Origin: Phylloscopus collybita
Lineage: Eukaryota; Chordata; Aves; Passeriformes; Phylloscopidae
Direction of reading: 5' to 3'
Assembly: GCA_027886175.1 (NCBI GenBank)
Contig: JAJNNQ010000027.1
Span: forward strand, 2,556,001-2,620,000
Length of the DNA stretch: 64,000 nucleotides
The notes beneath the pieces are model-generated. The model saw only the letters and a program-made list of their open reading frames with translations. It ran no database searches and was not told the origin of the DNA. Below are positions 32,631-46,600 of this stretch, one piece after another. Each line of letters starts with the position of its first letter. Position 1 is the stretch's first letter. A program made the translations under genes and the position numbers.

Positions 32631-34216
32631 AAGGCAACAACACAATTTTTTGTTTTGTTTCAAAGAATTGTTTTTTTTTAATTCTCTTCGTGTTATGCTT
32701 TACAGAAGGCTTTTATTTTTAAACAAAATAAAAAAAAAATAGGCTAAATATAAGTTGACAGCATCTCCTGAAATTATATTCTTGTTTATGACAGTGTAGA
32801 GGAGAGGCACAAAAAGTCAGAGGTCATTTTTTTTATGCAGTAAATTCTCATATGCAAGAATGTCTGGATGTGTAAAGTGTCTGTATGAGGCTTGAGTCAT
32901 CTCCTCCTCTCTGATGGGATTTCTCAGGGGCTGTGAAAACTGCTTGTGATAAGAACATCTCCCTGCTAATGTGTTTTGCAACCCTGGCCTGTCCTGCTGG
33001 AAGCCCCTTCCTGCTCCCTGGCCGTGGCCACAACTCCTCACCCAGCCAGGAGGGTGACTGGGCACCCTCAGTTAAATCAGGGGGCAAAAGCAGGAGCTGA
33101 GTGCAGGCCACACCAGAGCTATATCAGATTATCAAATGGTTAAATTGATATAATAAATTTTCTGCTCTTACACTACAGAATTCTATTTCTGCCAGGAAGG
33201 ACAATAAGAAAACATTGGCTAGGCGTGGGAGTGCCTTGAATTCAGAATTCATGTGGAGAAACTAAGATTCTGCAAATTTATTGTTGCAAACGAATCTTTA
33301 AGGAAAAAACAAGGTTCTTGACTATTTGTCTCCTGTTTGACACTCAGTGTTTCAAATAAAATGCGTTGGGCATGTGCACATAGTCTTAGATACTGTGGAA
33401 GGAGGGGTTTTCATATAAAGAAAACGGTCAATATTTTTGGCATCTGACAGAATGTATTTAACAGAGCTTGAAATGGTGAGGATGGGGAGCATGGAGAGAA
33501 GCTTTTTTTTTCAGTCTGTGACTTCCTGAAAAATCACGCTGGGAAAACCCCCACCATGTGTGAGCACATGCAGAGGGTGATGGTGCAGAAATGCCATTGG
33601 CTTTAGACACTGTCTTGGTAAGGACCTTTCTCAGAGTCCCTTTCAGAATGCTGCCTCTGTTATGCTGCTGTCCCAGTTTATGACTTTTTCCATTTTTTTT
33701 TTTTTTTTCCCCACTGCAAAAGATCTTGGATTGAGGGATTGTCCTGATGATCTGTTCAGTGTTCCAAGGGGGCTGATTAATCTGAAAAACCCAACAAGAC
33801 AGCTGAAACCGCTGCCAAAAACTGTCATCCGTTCTGCTCTCTCAACTGCCAGCTTTCTGTGCTCTCGCTGCAGAGACAGGTCTACTCTTAAAGATGCAGC
33901 CTGACATTTCCTAACGCAGCAGCAACAGGGTAAATGATGGGGGAGTGATTTGGGGGGCTGAGTTCTCCCTTTATTCTGTCACTTCCGAGTGGTTGGGTTT
34001 CTCTCCCGAGGTAGCACCGAGCTCAGTAGTGCTATTAATTCTGTCTGCTGAATGCAATTAATCCCCGTGGCAGAGAGGATGGAAATATTCTGGGAGGGGA
34101 AAGTGGCTCTTGAAGGTCGACATGGTGTTTGTGTGGCTTTATTTGTGCATCTTACAGCACCATGGCAGCAAGAAAGGTGAATTACTCCTGGGCTGTGTTT
34201 CCTATACACTTAAAGC

Positions 34217-34250
34217 AATAAGAATAATAATGATAATAATAATGATGATG
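34217..34250. repeat. AAT/ATG trinucleotide repeat
   Basis: Imperfect run of AAT, GAT and ATG triplets. Confidence 0.9.
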
Positions 34251-34549
34251 TTTTATTCCTGCTGTGTGTGAATGCTGGTGCTAAGCATGTGAAAAGGAGG
34301 CTCCTTGGTCTTTGAAGGGAGGGATTTTGGAGCTCTGGAAGGAGGAAGGTGGCCAAGCTCTCCCTTGCCTGATCCATACCCTGGGGATGGAAGGCAGGAG
34401 AGCCCATGGCAAGAACCTCCAGCCCCAAATTGGAACTGTGACACCTCCACACCAAGGCCCTGGGCTTAGGGCTTTTCAGAAGCCATCCCTGGGTGCCTTG
34501 CTGGGACTCCCTAGGAAATCTCTTCAGGTATGGAAGCATAAGTCAAGAG

Positions 34550-34580
<31 letters not shown>

Positions 34581-37500
34581 GAAAGTAAACTGGATAACTG
34601 CAACTGAAAGCTGGAGGGAATGTTTAATAGGGCCATTAATAAATGACTCAGGCAGCCAATGGGACATAGCCTTTGGTCTCATGCCTTGCACTGCTGCAGA
34701 GGCTCCCTGTAATGAACACACAAAACGTGCCCCATCAAGCCTTGGTGCTTTAGCACAAAACACTCCTGAGTTTAATATATGCTGGATGGCAAAGCAGTGC
34801 CTCCAGTAAACATCTCGGACAACCAGTGCTGAGAAAAACCTCATTAGAGGATGGATTTTTCTAATAGTGAAATCTTTAACTCTTTTCAGAACTTTTAAGG
34901 ACATCTAGAAGTTCTGGGTAAAGCAGAGGAACAACCCTTCTGAACTTTAACTTGTGGGCAAACCCCTGTGTTAACCCCCACCACGTTTGCAAGTGGTGAG
35001 AGGTGTGAAAATCTCCAGGACTGTTCTGCTGTGTTAGCAACATGTTTTGATCCTGGCTAGAGCTGCAGAAAACAGAGCATTGTAATAGCAACCATCAGTG
35101 CTGCAGATGCTCGATAGGAGGGTGCTACAGAAACCCCTTAACCAAAGATTAAATTTGATTAAATACACTCGCAGCAAACTGGCTTGGCTGTGCCAACTAA
35201 CTTGGAAATGCAGCAGTGTTTTATTGCTTTAGGAATGAATGGTACTTACTGGCTTCTTATATAACAGTTTGACTTCCTTATCCAGTCAGAAAATCGAGCA
35301 TCTGTCAGACCATCAACCCATAAATGTCTTCATTAGATCTGATAAACAGACCATGGCAAGCCAGAAAGTTGGAAGGTCCCACCCTTCTGCCCGGGGGGCT
35401 GGACTCACTTAACAGGCTGAAAAGGAGGGATCTGTGTAAAACAGCGAGAAGAAACTGCTGTGGCTGAGCCAGAGAGGAGGTGCTCTGAGACGTGCCCAGG
35501 TGCAGCACTGAAATAACCTCTCTCAGGGCCACTGGGACTCTTCCCCATCCCTGTTACCAAACAAACAGAACCTTGGCAAGTGCCCGGTTCAGGAAGCTGT
35601 CCCCAGACAGATTGCTGGGTGTGATCCCAATAAAGCTGGGCTCCAGCCTGCTGCCAGCTGAGATCCCTCTGGAAAGCACCGGGGTTGTCATTGATTTGAA
35701 GGAGCTCTGTGACCCCCAGCCTGTGTTTTGTACCAGGCCAGTGATGTTTTCTGGAGCTCCTGCTGAGCCCTCCTGGTGCTTCGACTCCAAATATTCTGCT
35801 CCTGCTTTTGTGGTGCTGCACAGAGAATTGGCATCACGAGCCAAAGGTGCATCACCCACAAAATGTTGCTTCTCCTGGCTAAGTTTTGGAAGTTTCAGGG
35901 CGGCCTCACCTCGGGTGGTTGTGCAGCCTTTCTGCCTCACCTCGGTGCAACAAAGCCCGTGGCATTGGCAGCAGAGGTGTTGACAATGTTACAGTGGAAG
36001 GTGGAAGTCCTTAATCACACAGGGCTGCATGGATGTTTTGTTATTTCCACTAATAAGGATGGAGAAGGCACAGGCAGATGAGCCTTTAAGTGCTGTTCCT
36101 CTGAGTCTTCCTTCAAAGCCAGAAATTCTTTTTTATCTCCCACAAACTCCTACCTCACTCTGTGCTCTGACAAATCTGTCCCTTTAAATAAAGCTGCAGC
36201 TCTTGCACAACCTTTGGTCTTGCAAAATGCAAAGCCATCTGTTACAACCTCAATTACAGGTTAGAGGAGACAGAAACTCATTTGATGGACTGCAAGAGCA
36301 GGATTTACCTTCTCTGTGTGTCTGAGGGAAAAGACCAACCTTTATGACAGAGGCCAGGTCAAGAATGAGGAGTTTTGTCTATTAAAGTAAATTGAAGAGG
36401 GGGAAAACTCTAAAAGACAGATTGAGTTCATACCTATCTTTTAAATGAAATCTAAATGTCTCTGTGTGTATAGTGGTATGTACAAGTCTTTTTTTTTTTA
36501 ATTTTTATTTTATTTTCCCCCAAAGTTTAGAAATGTTCCTGAAGTGCTGCTCTGCATTTTAAGATTCCATACCCTCATAAAGAAAAACTCAAAGCATGGA
36601 TGCTCACTTGATTGCTGTTTGTATATTGTTATTGAGACAAAATAAATTAGTTTCTGTTGTTCCATTTTTTGCAAGCTCAACCTAAGCAAAAAAAAAAATA
36701 GTGCATATGAGATAAAGTTGGCAGGCTCTTGATTTTGATTTTTACTGAGAGATTCACATTTTAGTGATTTTAGTCTTTGAATAAAACTATAATCACCTGA
36801 CTTTTTTTTAAAAAAAATTATTTAAATGCTTATAAATGTAGCAGCAAGAAAAATCAAACTAAATATATGGGGAAAGCCTCTAAAAAACTTCAACATGTAG
36901 CTTAAAAATAGATCCTCTTTGTTTTCATTCCCCTGTGGGGTGATTCATGGGTGCCCAGAATGTACAATCAAGCTTTATTTTTGATGCCCGGGGTTGTCAT
37001 TAATGGAGCAGTCACTCCCCCAATTAAAGCAGAGCTGTTCAGCAGCAGATATGTGTATTTCAGATATTTTCCTCTTTCTCTGTTGCCATTCCCCCGGGAA
37101 CAGGAAGCCCAGGTGCCCTGGTGTCCAGGCTGTTCCCTGGGTGAACACTTGGCTCCAAGAGTTTTTGCTGACATGGAGCACACTGGCTGGGCTCTGCCTC
37201 ACTCTGTCCTAACCCTGGGATTCTCCTCCCCTTCAAGGTGAGACAAAAACCCCAAAGCTCAGATCACCAGTAAAGTTTCCCTTCCCCCTCCTGTCCAGCA
37301 GCCTGGGACAGGTTTGATTTATCTCAGTTGGAGCAGAGGGAGGTGATTGCTGAGCACGGGGAAAGAATCTCAGACAAACCTGAATGTGCTGAGTTAAAAA
37401 AAAAAATAAAAATAAAGAATTAGGTGAAAGCAGTAAATATGGCAACTATGCCAGTCCTTCCTACCCTGCTTTGCTGCTACATTCTTGTTATACAATGGTG

Positions 37501-40326
37501 AGAGCTATTGCAGGAAGGACTGTTGAAAGATGGGGGATTTAAGAGAGCTCTGATGGCTCTGTTGGATTGCTGCCTATATTTGGACTGTATTTATTATTCT
37601 CCTTCTATTAAGGTGCTTAAGTATTCAGAGTTGGGTTTGGACAAGAAATAAATATCTGAGCAGCTGTGACTACATGTCTGTTGGCGATTAGTCATCACTA
37701 CGACTCTTCAGAGCTGGATTTACCAGCAAATTGTTAAAATTCCCCCCAAATGGAGGGCAGCATAGCGGAGAAAATTGAGGTTTATTTTGCTGTGTTTGGC
37801 TGGAAGTTTTACCTGGAGCAATCCAACAGGCCAGGAGAGGAGAGATCCTGACCTGGCACAGGAGAATGAGCTATTTAGGATTTTCCTTCCTTGCAGGTGC
37901 TGTTTTCTGCAGCTCACCTGCCAGATCTGGGGAAAATGCAGAGAGCAGGAAGAGATTTATCAGTGATACTTGCCAGTGAGAGCAAAGAGAATTGTGAAAC
38001 TCTCTTGGGCAGGGGGAGCCTGATTCTACCTGCACTGCACTGATGGAGTCTCCAAGTGTTCAGCATCCCGTGGCTTTGGCTCTGCTGGGAGAGGCAAGGA
38101 AGGGCTGAACATTGATTTCAGCCTCAGGCAGGCACTGCAAGGGAGATTTCTGCAAATTAAGGTTTATTTTCCTGAAAATACTAACAAAAAGGATTCCAGT
38201 CTGTTCTGTGTTTCTGGCTACTGTAATGCATTGCACTGCAACTGCAGGTTCTCTTGTTCTCCTTGGGTTTGTTTAGTTTTTAGAAGAATGAAACATCACC
38301 ATTTTCTCCCTCTTCTAAAACTGAAGGAAGGATTCCTACACTTACAGTAGGAAAAAAAACCCAACAAACCTGCTTGTTTTGGTCCCAAAAGAAGAGTTCT
38401 GATGGAAAGCAAAAGAACTTGCAGCATCTCTCCTGACCATGTTGAAGGAGAGAAGAGGATTGTTTTTCTCCTCTAACAAATCCTTTGCTAGAGCAAAGTT
38501 TTTGCTCTAGTTCAGGACAACGTTGCTCATGGAAATAAAAGTGGAGTTTTGGAAAGCCATCCGTGCTCAGGAAGCATTCCCTGCAAACAGCTGGGTGAGG
38601 GAAGGCCAATCCACCAAGGAAAATGCTAACTGGGAGAGGAGGGAAATTGGGATTTGGTTTCCTGCCCTGCTTCACACAAGCAGGGTAACCTGGAGCATTT
38701 TGCTTGCAGGTTTGCTATTCCTGCCCTGCAAGTGACCCTAATTTGATCCTGAAATGGGTAAACTCAGAAATCTCTTGAAAAGGTCCCGTGGAGAAATTTA
38801 ACAGTTGTTGATGCCTTTGTAATTTGTGAAAGCTGGGGTGGGTGGTTCCAATTTATTTAGACTATTTCATGTTGGGAATAATTTTGACTTCAATTCTTAT
38901 CCAGAATGTGTGAAATGGATGTAGGGGGAAGAATTACTGATAAAGCCCCACAATTTCTGGTGTCAGATGACTGCAAATGACAAATCCCATCTTTCATCAA
39001 TAGCTGAAGGTGTGATATCTGGTTTATCTCTTGGGGAGATCAATTTGTAGGATATACATTTCTTGGTCCACTTAACACTGTGAAAGTTAGGGAACAATCT
39101 CTGGCCAAATGTTCCATGGCTCATAATTTTGGTAGGATTAGGATAAATTTCCCATACCACCTATCTGCCCTTCTTGTTTAATCCAGAAAATTTTGCTTCT
39201 GGCTGCCTCACTTGAGGTCTTGGCTTCTCACTTGGGAATTATGGCTCTGAGTGAAGCCTAAGGAATTACTCACTGGACATGTGACGTGCCATAAAAACAC
39301 TGAATGTGCTCCTGAGTAAAATGGGGTTTGGGTATTTCTAGCAGAAATGGTTAATTCTTGAAAATTTTAGGGTTTTTCTTCATATTCCAGCTACTCTAGG
39401 AAAAAAACCAAAATACCCCAGAATAACAGCAAGAAAAAGAAACCCAACCCCCAGAAGATCCAAGAAGAGCTGATCTTATCAAGGTGTAGTAAAGATCAAT
39501 CTGCTGAAGTCTGTTTTGCCAATGTTTTATTTGCCACATTCCCACTTATGGGGAGGATTCCTGTTCCACAAGAGTTTTCTGCTCTGTGCAGTGAGGTCCC
39601 ATGGGGACAAAATAAGTCCTCAAGTGGTGGTGGGCTGAATTTCCTCACTCAAGCTTTTTAAAATTCAAGAATGTGTTAATTCAAGCATCCCCAAGCTTCA
39701 GAATTACCGATTATGCAAGAAGAGAACATATTTTTTCCCCCTCTTTCAACAAAGAGCTGAATATTTGCACTGTGGTGAGGCTGGGGAGGCACAAACTGTG
39801 TTCCAAAGGCAATGCAAGGTGTAGTTCCTGCCCTGACTTGTAGGTGTTTTTTAATTAAATCCTTTGCTAATGATAAGACTTTTTATTTTTGGTTTTCTGA
39901 TCCCTTTTAATAGAGTTATTTTTTTTTTTTTTTTATGTGGATGTTTGCAACAATGGCTCAGGGAAAGGGAACCCTCAGTTTTGGCTGTACCGAGTGGTCC
40001 CAGGCAGGGATGCAGATGATTTAACTGGTCCCAGCAGAATTCCAGCCTGGAACCGTGGACTGTATGTGAACTGTTTGTGCCCCCTGAGCTGGTTTGTCAG
40101 TGTGCAGTTCCGTGCCGAGATGTCTCAAGTGATTTGCTTCTCAAAAGGCCGAGAATGCTGCTCAAGTTTGCAACATTACCTGCTAAATACCCTGTGATTC
40201 TGCAGGAATGGCTCCATCAGTCCCGGCACGTTCCTTCCTCCAGCCCCTGAAACGTGGTGTGCCAGCTCGGTTTGTTCTCCTCTGCTGCCCTGGGTGGTTG
40301 TAAGAGGGGTGTGGGGGAAAGCCACC

Positions 40327-40677
40327 AGCCCCTGGTGTCCCTGCATCCCTCCCAGCCCGTGGTATCCCTGCATCCCTGCGAGCCCCTGGTGTCCCTGCAT
40401 CCCTCCGAGCCTGTGGTGTCCCTGCATCCCTGCGAGCCCCTGGTGTCCCTGCATCCCTCCCAGCCCCTGGTATCCCTGCATCCCTCCCAGCCCCTGGTAT
40501 CCCTGCATCCCTGCGAGCCCCTGGTGTCCCTGCATCCCTCCCAGCCCCTGGTGTCCCTGCATCCCTCCGAGCCCGTGGTATCCCTGCATCCCTCCGAGCC
40601 CCTGGTATCCCTGTATCCCTCCCAGCCCCTGGTATCCCTGTATCCCTCCCAGGCCCTGCTGTCCCTCCATCCCCTGG
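40327..40677 (+). repeat. 27-bp minisatellite, 13 units
   Basis: Units AGCCCCTGGTGTCCCTGCAT plus CCCTCCC/G start at 40327 and every 27 bp up to 40651; the last unit is diverged. Variation sits at a few positions (GTG/GTA, CTCC/CTGC, CCCC/CCGT). Because 27 is a multiple of three, several frames stay open on both strands and give 9-residue protein repeats (for example EPLVSLHPS). Nothing suggests that these are translated. Confidence 0.97.
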
Positions 40678-43600
40678 CAGCTCCTGGAATGCAGCACATG
40701 CAGCACATCCCGCATCTGGATGGGTTCTCCCAGGCTGAGCAACTCAGCACCTTGCACTTGTGCAATCCTCCTGCTGATCCGTGCACGGAGGCAGCTGTGA
40801 GCTTTGTGTGACATTTTCGGAGGAGCAGGCACGGGTCCCTTCGTCCCTTCGTGCTGTCACACAGGAGCCGCCCTGCAGTGACAGCCTGGTGAGAGACAGG
40901 CAGTGCAGAGAGCTTAATCCATCACGCCCATTGCTTGTTACCTTCCCAAAGCTCTGTTCTCCATCTTCTACCCCAACCTAAACCCAATTCCATAGGGAAA
41001 AAAAAAAAACAAACATAAATGAAGGACATGTGGGGTGGGAAGTAACTTTTTGAACTTTGCAGATCTGAGAAGAAATTGAGGATTCAGCTGATTCTGCCTA
41101 ACTTGGAATCTTTCTGTTTGCCCTTGCAAAGAGTTGAAATAAGGTCTCACCATTATGTTGCCTTGATTTTTATTTTTCTTCCTTCTGGTCAAAATTCAAA
41201 ATGGATTTTCTTGAAGTGAAATTTTCAGGATCTAATAGAAAATTACACGAAGGAGAAGGGGAGTTGGAGTTCTTGGATTTATTTTCTCTTTATATAAAAT
41301 GAATCATAACTAAACAAGTATTAAGACTTACAATCAAACTGGTTGGGTTACCATGGTCTAAATTAGTGTGGAGCACTGAGCTTTCAAGTACACAACATTT
41401 AAGGTGGTTTTTTTTTTTTAGTTGTTCAGCTTTTTAATGCCTGGACAGAGTCTCAGATCTGGAGGAAGTGCCACATCCCATATTTTCACTCTTTTAGAAA
41501 AATCTCTGAATGCTTAAAAACACTCTGCCTTGAAACAATTGAAATTAGTTTCTTGATGACATGGTACAAAACTGAATGAGCAGGAAAATGCTTATTGACA
41601 AGACAGGTGTGTCATTTCTCTGCATTGTTGCTCTTTTGTTTGTATCATTTGATGACAATCTGGAACAGGAAGATTCAGCACGATTTTCAGTGCTTTGGGT
41701 ACAGGGCAGTACTGCAAAGTGTCTTTCTGTGTAGCCAGGGCTGGGTTGTGTGGGTGGAGGGATCCAGGACTGTTTCCATCAGCAGCTGAACTGGTCTGGC
41801 AGTTCCTGTATAGGTTAAACTTTGAGGTGCATTTGCTGAATGCTGCAAAGGGAGGATTTAAAATCCTATTTTTAGTGGTTTTTATTTCCCCCCCAGTCCT
41901 GCCCCATTGCATGCAGAGTTTGGTTGTACCTAAGCAACTTTTGCCTTAGATTTTTTTTAAAATTTATTTTAAAAATCTTTCAATTTAAGAGAACTTCCTC
42001 TCCTATAAGTCCAGCAAGCAAAAAAAAAAATTTTTTTTAACAACATCCTCTCTGAAGCAAATGAACTTTCATAAGCCTGCATGACTGCAGGCTATGCAGA
42101 AGGTATATGTACAACCCTGAGAGAGGAATTTGTGAGCGTTGTGGGCAGCTGAAAAGCCTGGTAGACATTGGGCATCATGTAGGATCGTGGCAAAGCAATG
42201 GCAGGGTGGTCGGGTTTGACAACTAACAACATTGCAAGGCTTTGACAGAATAAGAACTTACATGTGGTGTCAATCATTCTCCACATGCCACTTCTAATCT
42301 GTCTTGCTGGGAGAGGACACCCGTCCCCGGTGGCATCCGAAATGCAGCTGCCAATGTCACAGCACCAAGGACACCGGGGAGCCGAGCGTGGGGTGCTGCT
42401 CTCGGGGCTTTGGTGCTGCCAGTGCCAAGTGGGGACAGATGGCTGCGAGATGTCCTCTCCTCTGGAGGACAATCTCCCCACTGTGGGCTGAGGGGAGAGC
42501 TGTAGGTGGCAGAGAGGCCAAGCCATGGCTTCAGGTGTTTGTCAGAGTCAGTGCTGCAAACTCACTCCTGCTCCTCACTAAGGTCAGGACACTTGGGATG
42601 GGCTTGAGTTCATGTTAATGTTGCTGATTGGGCTCTTCTGCCCTGCTTCCAGCTTAGCTCTAAGGGGATGAATATTTCCTCTAAAATTCATTGAACTTTC
42701 ACTGTCTTAAGAAGAGGATAAACATCTTTTACTCCATTTTTTTTTTAAGCTGCAGAGGATGCACCGTGAAAGTCTCAGTATTTTCCTGCTTCCATTTTCA
42801 TGTGTTTTTCTATAGTTCAGTACTGGAGCCAGACAGAAATTTCATTTTCCTTTTTGAAGACAGGTATCTCCGTGCCATTTAAGGAGCTTGGCTTTTACAG
42901 GGGGCCTGTGGCTGACGGGCTTTAGTGCTGGAGAAAGTGCCATGTCCCTCACGGAGAGAACTGATTGCTCTTGTGATTGAACATTTGTCCCTCTCCCCGT
43001 TGATTTTCTGAGGCCTTTTGAAGTGTGAGGTTGCACTTCGCTTTTCTCTCTGAGTTTAACTTGGTCAGTAGATTGAAACAATGTTGAGGCAGCAATAGGA
43101 GCTCACATGTGTATCCCATGTACTCCCCAGCCTGGCTTTTATGTGAAATCTGACCAAAAGCAAGCCAGACACAGCAGTCAGAGGTGGGCTGGCTGATCTA
43201 CTTTCCTCCCATCCTGCCCTCATCCAGACAGAAATGGGAGAGAAGGTTCTGGATGAGCCTGGAATATCCTGCACAGAGGCTGGGAGGGAGCTTTGTTGCT
43301 CTGCTCAGAAGAAACCCTCAGTGCCACTGAGGGAGGGAGCAGAGCTGTGCTGCCAAACCTGCTCTAGACACCAGCAGTGCAGAGCTGAGCTGCTCAGTCT
43401 GAGGCTGCTGTGACTGTGTTCCCTCCAGCTGCAGGGAGCTGGTTCCTTCGCTGTTTGCACAATTCTCTTCACTGCATCACCTCCCACCACGCAGAGCGAG
43501 CTCCGTGCAGGAGCTGCAGTACCAGAGTTTGTGTGTCTGCACAGATGTGCCTTGTTTTGATTAAAAGACTGCACGTGGTAGGGAAGGAGGGCTGTTTTTG

Positions 43601-46600
43601 CAAGCCTGCCTATGCTATAGTTGTATTTCATCTCTGTTTAAATCTCCTGAGGAGCACAGAGACCGATACCCAAATGCCAGTGCAGTCCAGACGGGTTCTT
43701 CACCCTCCTGCTCCTCCCACTGCTGCGGGTGTTGTGTTTATCATGCTTGTACTGGGGGGGTACACAAGTTGCTCTGTGTCTGCTCTGGCTGCCTCTGGTA
43801 GGAATAAAATAGTTCCAGCACGCCCTGGAGCAGTGTCTGAGTGTGTGGTGGTGACAGCTCTTGGTGGCAGGAGTGGCTGTGCTTGTGCACATGGGGCTGG
43901 CACGGCAGGACCGTGAGGGAGGCTCTGCTTCTGCATGACTCAAACAGAGCAAGTGTGATCAGAGAAATGAGGGAAGAATTCACAGGTCAGAGCTGTAAAT
44001 AAATTCCAGGTGGATTTTGAGCGTTGTGGGAAAGAAGCCTTTACATTGACTGATGCTCTCCTGTCTCTTTTAAACTGTCCTGGAACAGATTTACAACCCC
44101 GTTCTGGGGAGAGAAATAAATTACAGCAGTAGAGTGGCCAGCACATATAAAACTGTGATATTATTTGATACAGCTTTAATGTTCTAGGGAAAAGTGGGTG
44201 TAAAGTGTAAGGCTACTCCAAACTGCAAATCTCCAGTGCATCCTCAGAGTTCCCCATTTGTTACTTCACCCTCAGCTATGTGAAGAGCAGTAGTAAAAAA
44301 CATGTGCAAGCTGGGTCATCTTTCTGTGGGGATGAGCACAAGTGCAAATTCATAGCTATGAAAATCTGCTATTTTGATTCTTTCTGCTTTATTTTGAATG
44401 CTTAGTGATGTGCCCAGAACCCTACTGCTGCACAGGCAAAGCTCCAAAGAATGATGGGCTCGCCTCCTGTTTTTATTTGGAGTTTTACAAACTGCAATAA
44501 AAGAGCACCCAGACAATGCTCTGGGCACTGCATATGATCTTATTTAAAAAATACACTTGTAAACAAATGGCTTCATCAACCACCTCAGATCAGATCAAAT
44601 AAAACTTGCTATATTTATTCTGCTGCTGAGTTAAGAGCCATCTGTGGCTCTCTATTAACAGACTATTTACAGGCAGATCCAAATGCTCTGGAAATGGGAA
44701 TTGTCTTTTCTCTAGGAATCCCACAGTGTTCAGCAGTGCTTTCCACCCCCCAGGTTCTTACAGTGAAAGGGGAAAAGAGACTCTGTGGTGAGTTAGGAGG
44801 ACTGAACCTCTGGTTTGCCCTGGCTTGTGGGCAGAAATTCCAGATGCTGGGAGCTGCAAGGGAGTTTGTTTGGGAATGGGGTTACCAGAGACAGTGATGT
44901 GCTGGGCTGGAACAGATTGTATTAAATTTCTGAATCTAACAGTCTGATTTTTGACTCATTTATAGAACAGTAGAGTGCAAATACATACGAATTCTAGTAA
45001 CAACGGGCATCTCAGAGTACAACAGAGGTAAAAATTAAAATCAAGAACCAACTGTAAAGCAATCACATCCAAGATTTTTCTCCAGATACAGTGCATCTGG
45101 GGGTAAGGGTGATCTGCCCTTTGATTTGATCTCTTTTTTTTTAATATCATTGACTTCTAAATACCTAGTTTTTTCAAGTGATGAGATGTTGTTAGATCAG
45201 AGCTTCAGTGTCAAAAATGATAGCTATTTTAAAAGAAAAAGTAACAATAAATAAGTTCTTATACTGAGCCCTGGAAATGAATGTGGAAACCTTCAAGGAA
45301 TGTGCCTGTCTACCTTTGGCTCAGGATTTCTCTCCAGTTGTGTGTGTGACTGGGGAGCAGTAACTTCTCAAGGACTTGCTGGGGAGCCCTTGGGGCTGTT
45401 TGGCCAGGAAGAGCAGTGCAGCCTTTTGCTCTCCTAAGAAGAACAGCATTGACAGAGCAGAGGTTGGGAATGGAAACCATGGAGTCATCTTTGTTTAGAT
45501 TTCCTTGAAGGTGGTTCCATCCTGGAGCCAAAATGGATGAAATTGCTTTTTGATGTGGGTGGCCAAGGAAGTCACATCTCTGGGAATCCCTGTCCCCAGC
45601 AGAAGGGGACAATGACTGCTGGGGTGGACAATCACCCAGAGGTGCCATGGGCCTGGAGCTGCCCAGCAGCCCAAAGGTTTCAACAGTGCCCTTGCTTTGC
45701 TTTTTCTTTTTCCTTTTTCTTTTTTTTTTTCTTCTAAAGTATTTGCAAAATGTAGAAAAATGCAGCAGGCCCAGAAAAACTGGAACTGTTTGGTACAATT
45801 ATTCAGAGCAACTGCTTAGCACAGACAAACCATAGTAAACCCCTGCCTAGAAAGTGCTGCAAATGCAGCAATTTAGTAGTAAGGAAAAAAAATTTAATAA
45901 CTGCAGTCCTCGTTGAGGAGAAACAAGAGCTCCAATATAAGCCTGATTTATGGTAAGCATGGTATGAAGTGTCTTTAGGAAAACTGCAGAGACTCCCAGA
46001 GAACAACTCCATGGAATGCAGGGAAAGCAGAGGAGGTGAGCAAAGGGGGATGCTCCTCCTGGATGATGTCTGGCATCAGGAAAATTCATAATTGTGCATA
46101 ATCCACAGCAGAGCTGTTTGTGTTATTAGAGCATGTCACCAGGCAGTGTAGAAGTGTGTTGGAACAGCTTAGGAACACCCACAGTGCAACACCATTACTC
46201 TGAAATGGTCTAAAAATCTTGAATAGCACGATTTCCAGCTTTTCTGTCACTTTAGGATTGGTGACTCTTCTAGATCCCAAAAACATCAGGCCTGCACAAG
46301 CTAAGTGCATGAAGTTTTTATTGCTTTTGTGCAAGACCATGTGAAAATCTGGTCCTTGCACCTCTAGATGATCAGTCAGTACCTCCTGCACTTGAGGGAT
46401 CTTGGCAGCTCAGTGCAACACTTGACTTTTTTTTTTGATTGATGTCCTGCAAACTCAAGATTTCTTCTTTCCTCCAAGCAGGGCACAAACCGCCTCCTGT
46501 ATCCTCCTCATCCCGTGTGCAGTATTGGGGGAACTAATTACAATCCAGGATTTGTTGCAGAAAACTGTGTGTGTGTAACTCCATTAACAACCCTCAGAAC

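Larger units (their letters stand above)
27871..40326. other. Intergenic, no gene seen
   Basis: About 12.5 kb of A/T-rich DNA. Recognisable: (ACTC)7 at 28201-28228, T25 at 28449-28473, an AAT/ATG triplet run at 34217-34250, A27 at 34550-34576, inverted repeats at 30381-30420 and 38488-38510, and a homeodomain-motif-rich stretch at about 32200-32630. No coding exon was recognised. Confidence 0.7.

Noticed and set aside
40176..40832. Repeat-protein-like open frames on both strands (185-218 residues)
   Set aside because: They arise from the 27-bp minisatellite, whose unit length preserves frame; no start context, splice structure or known domain supports translation.
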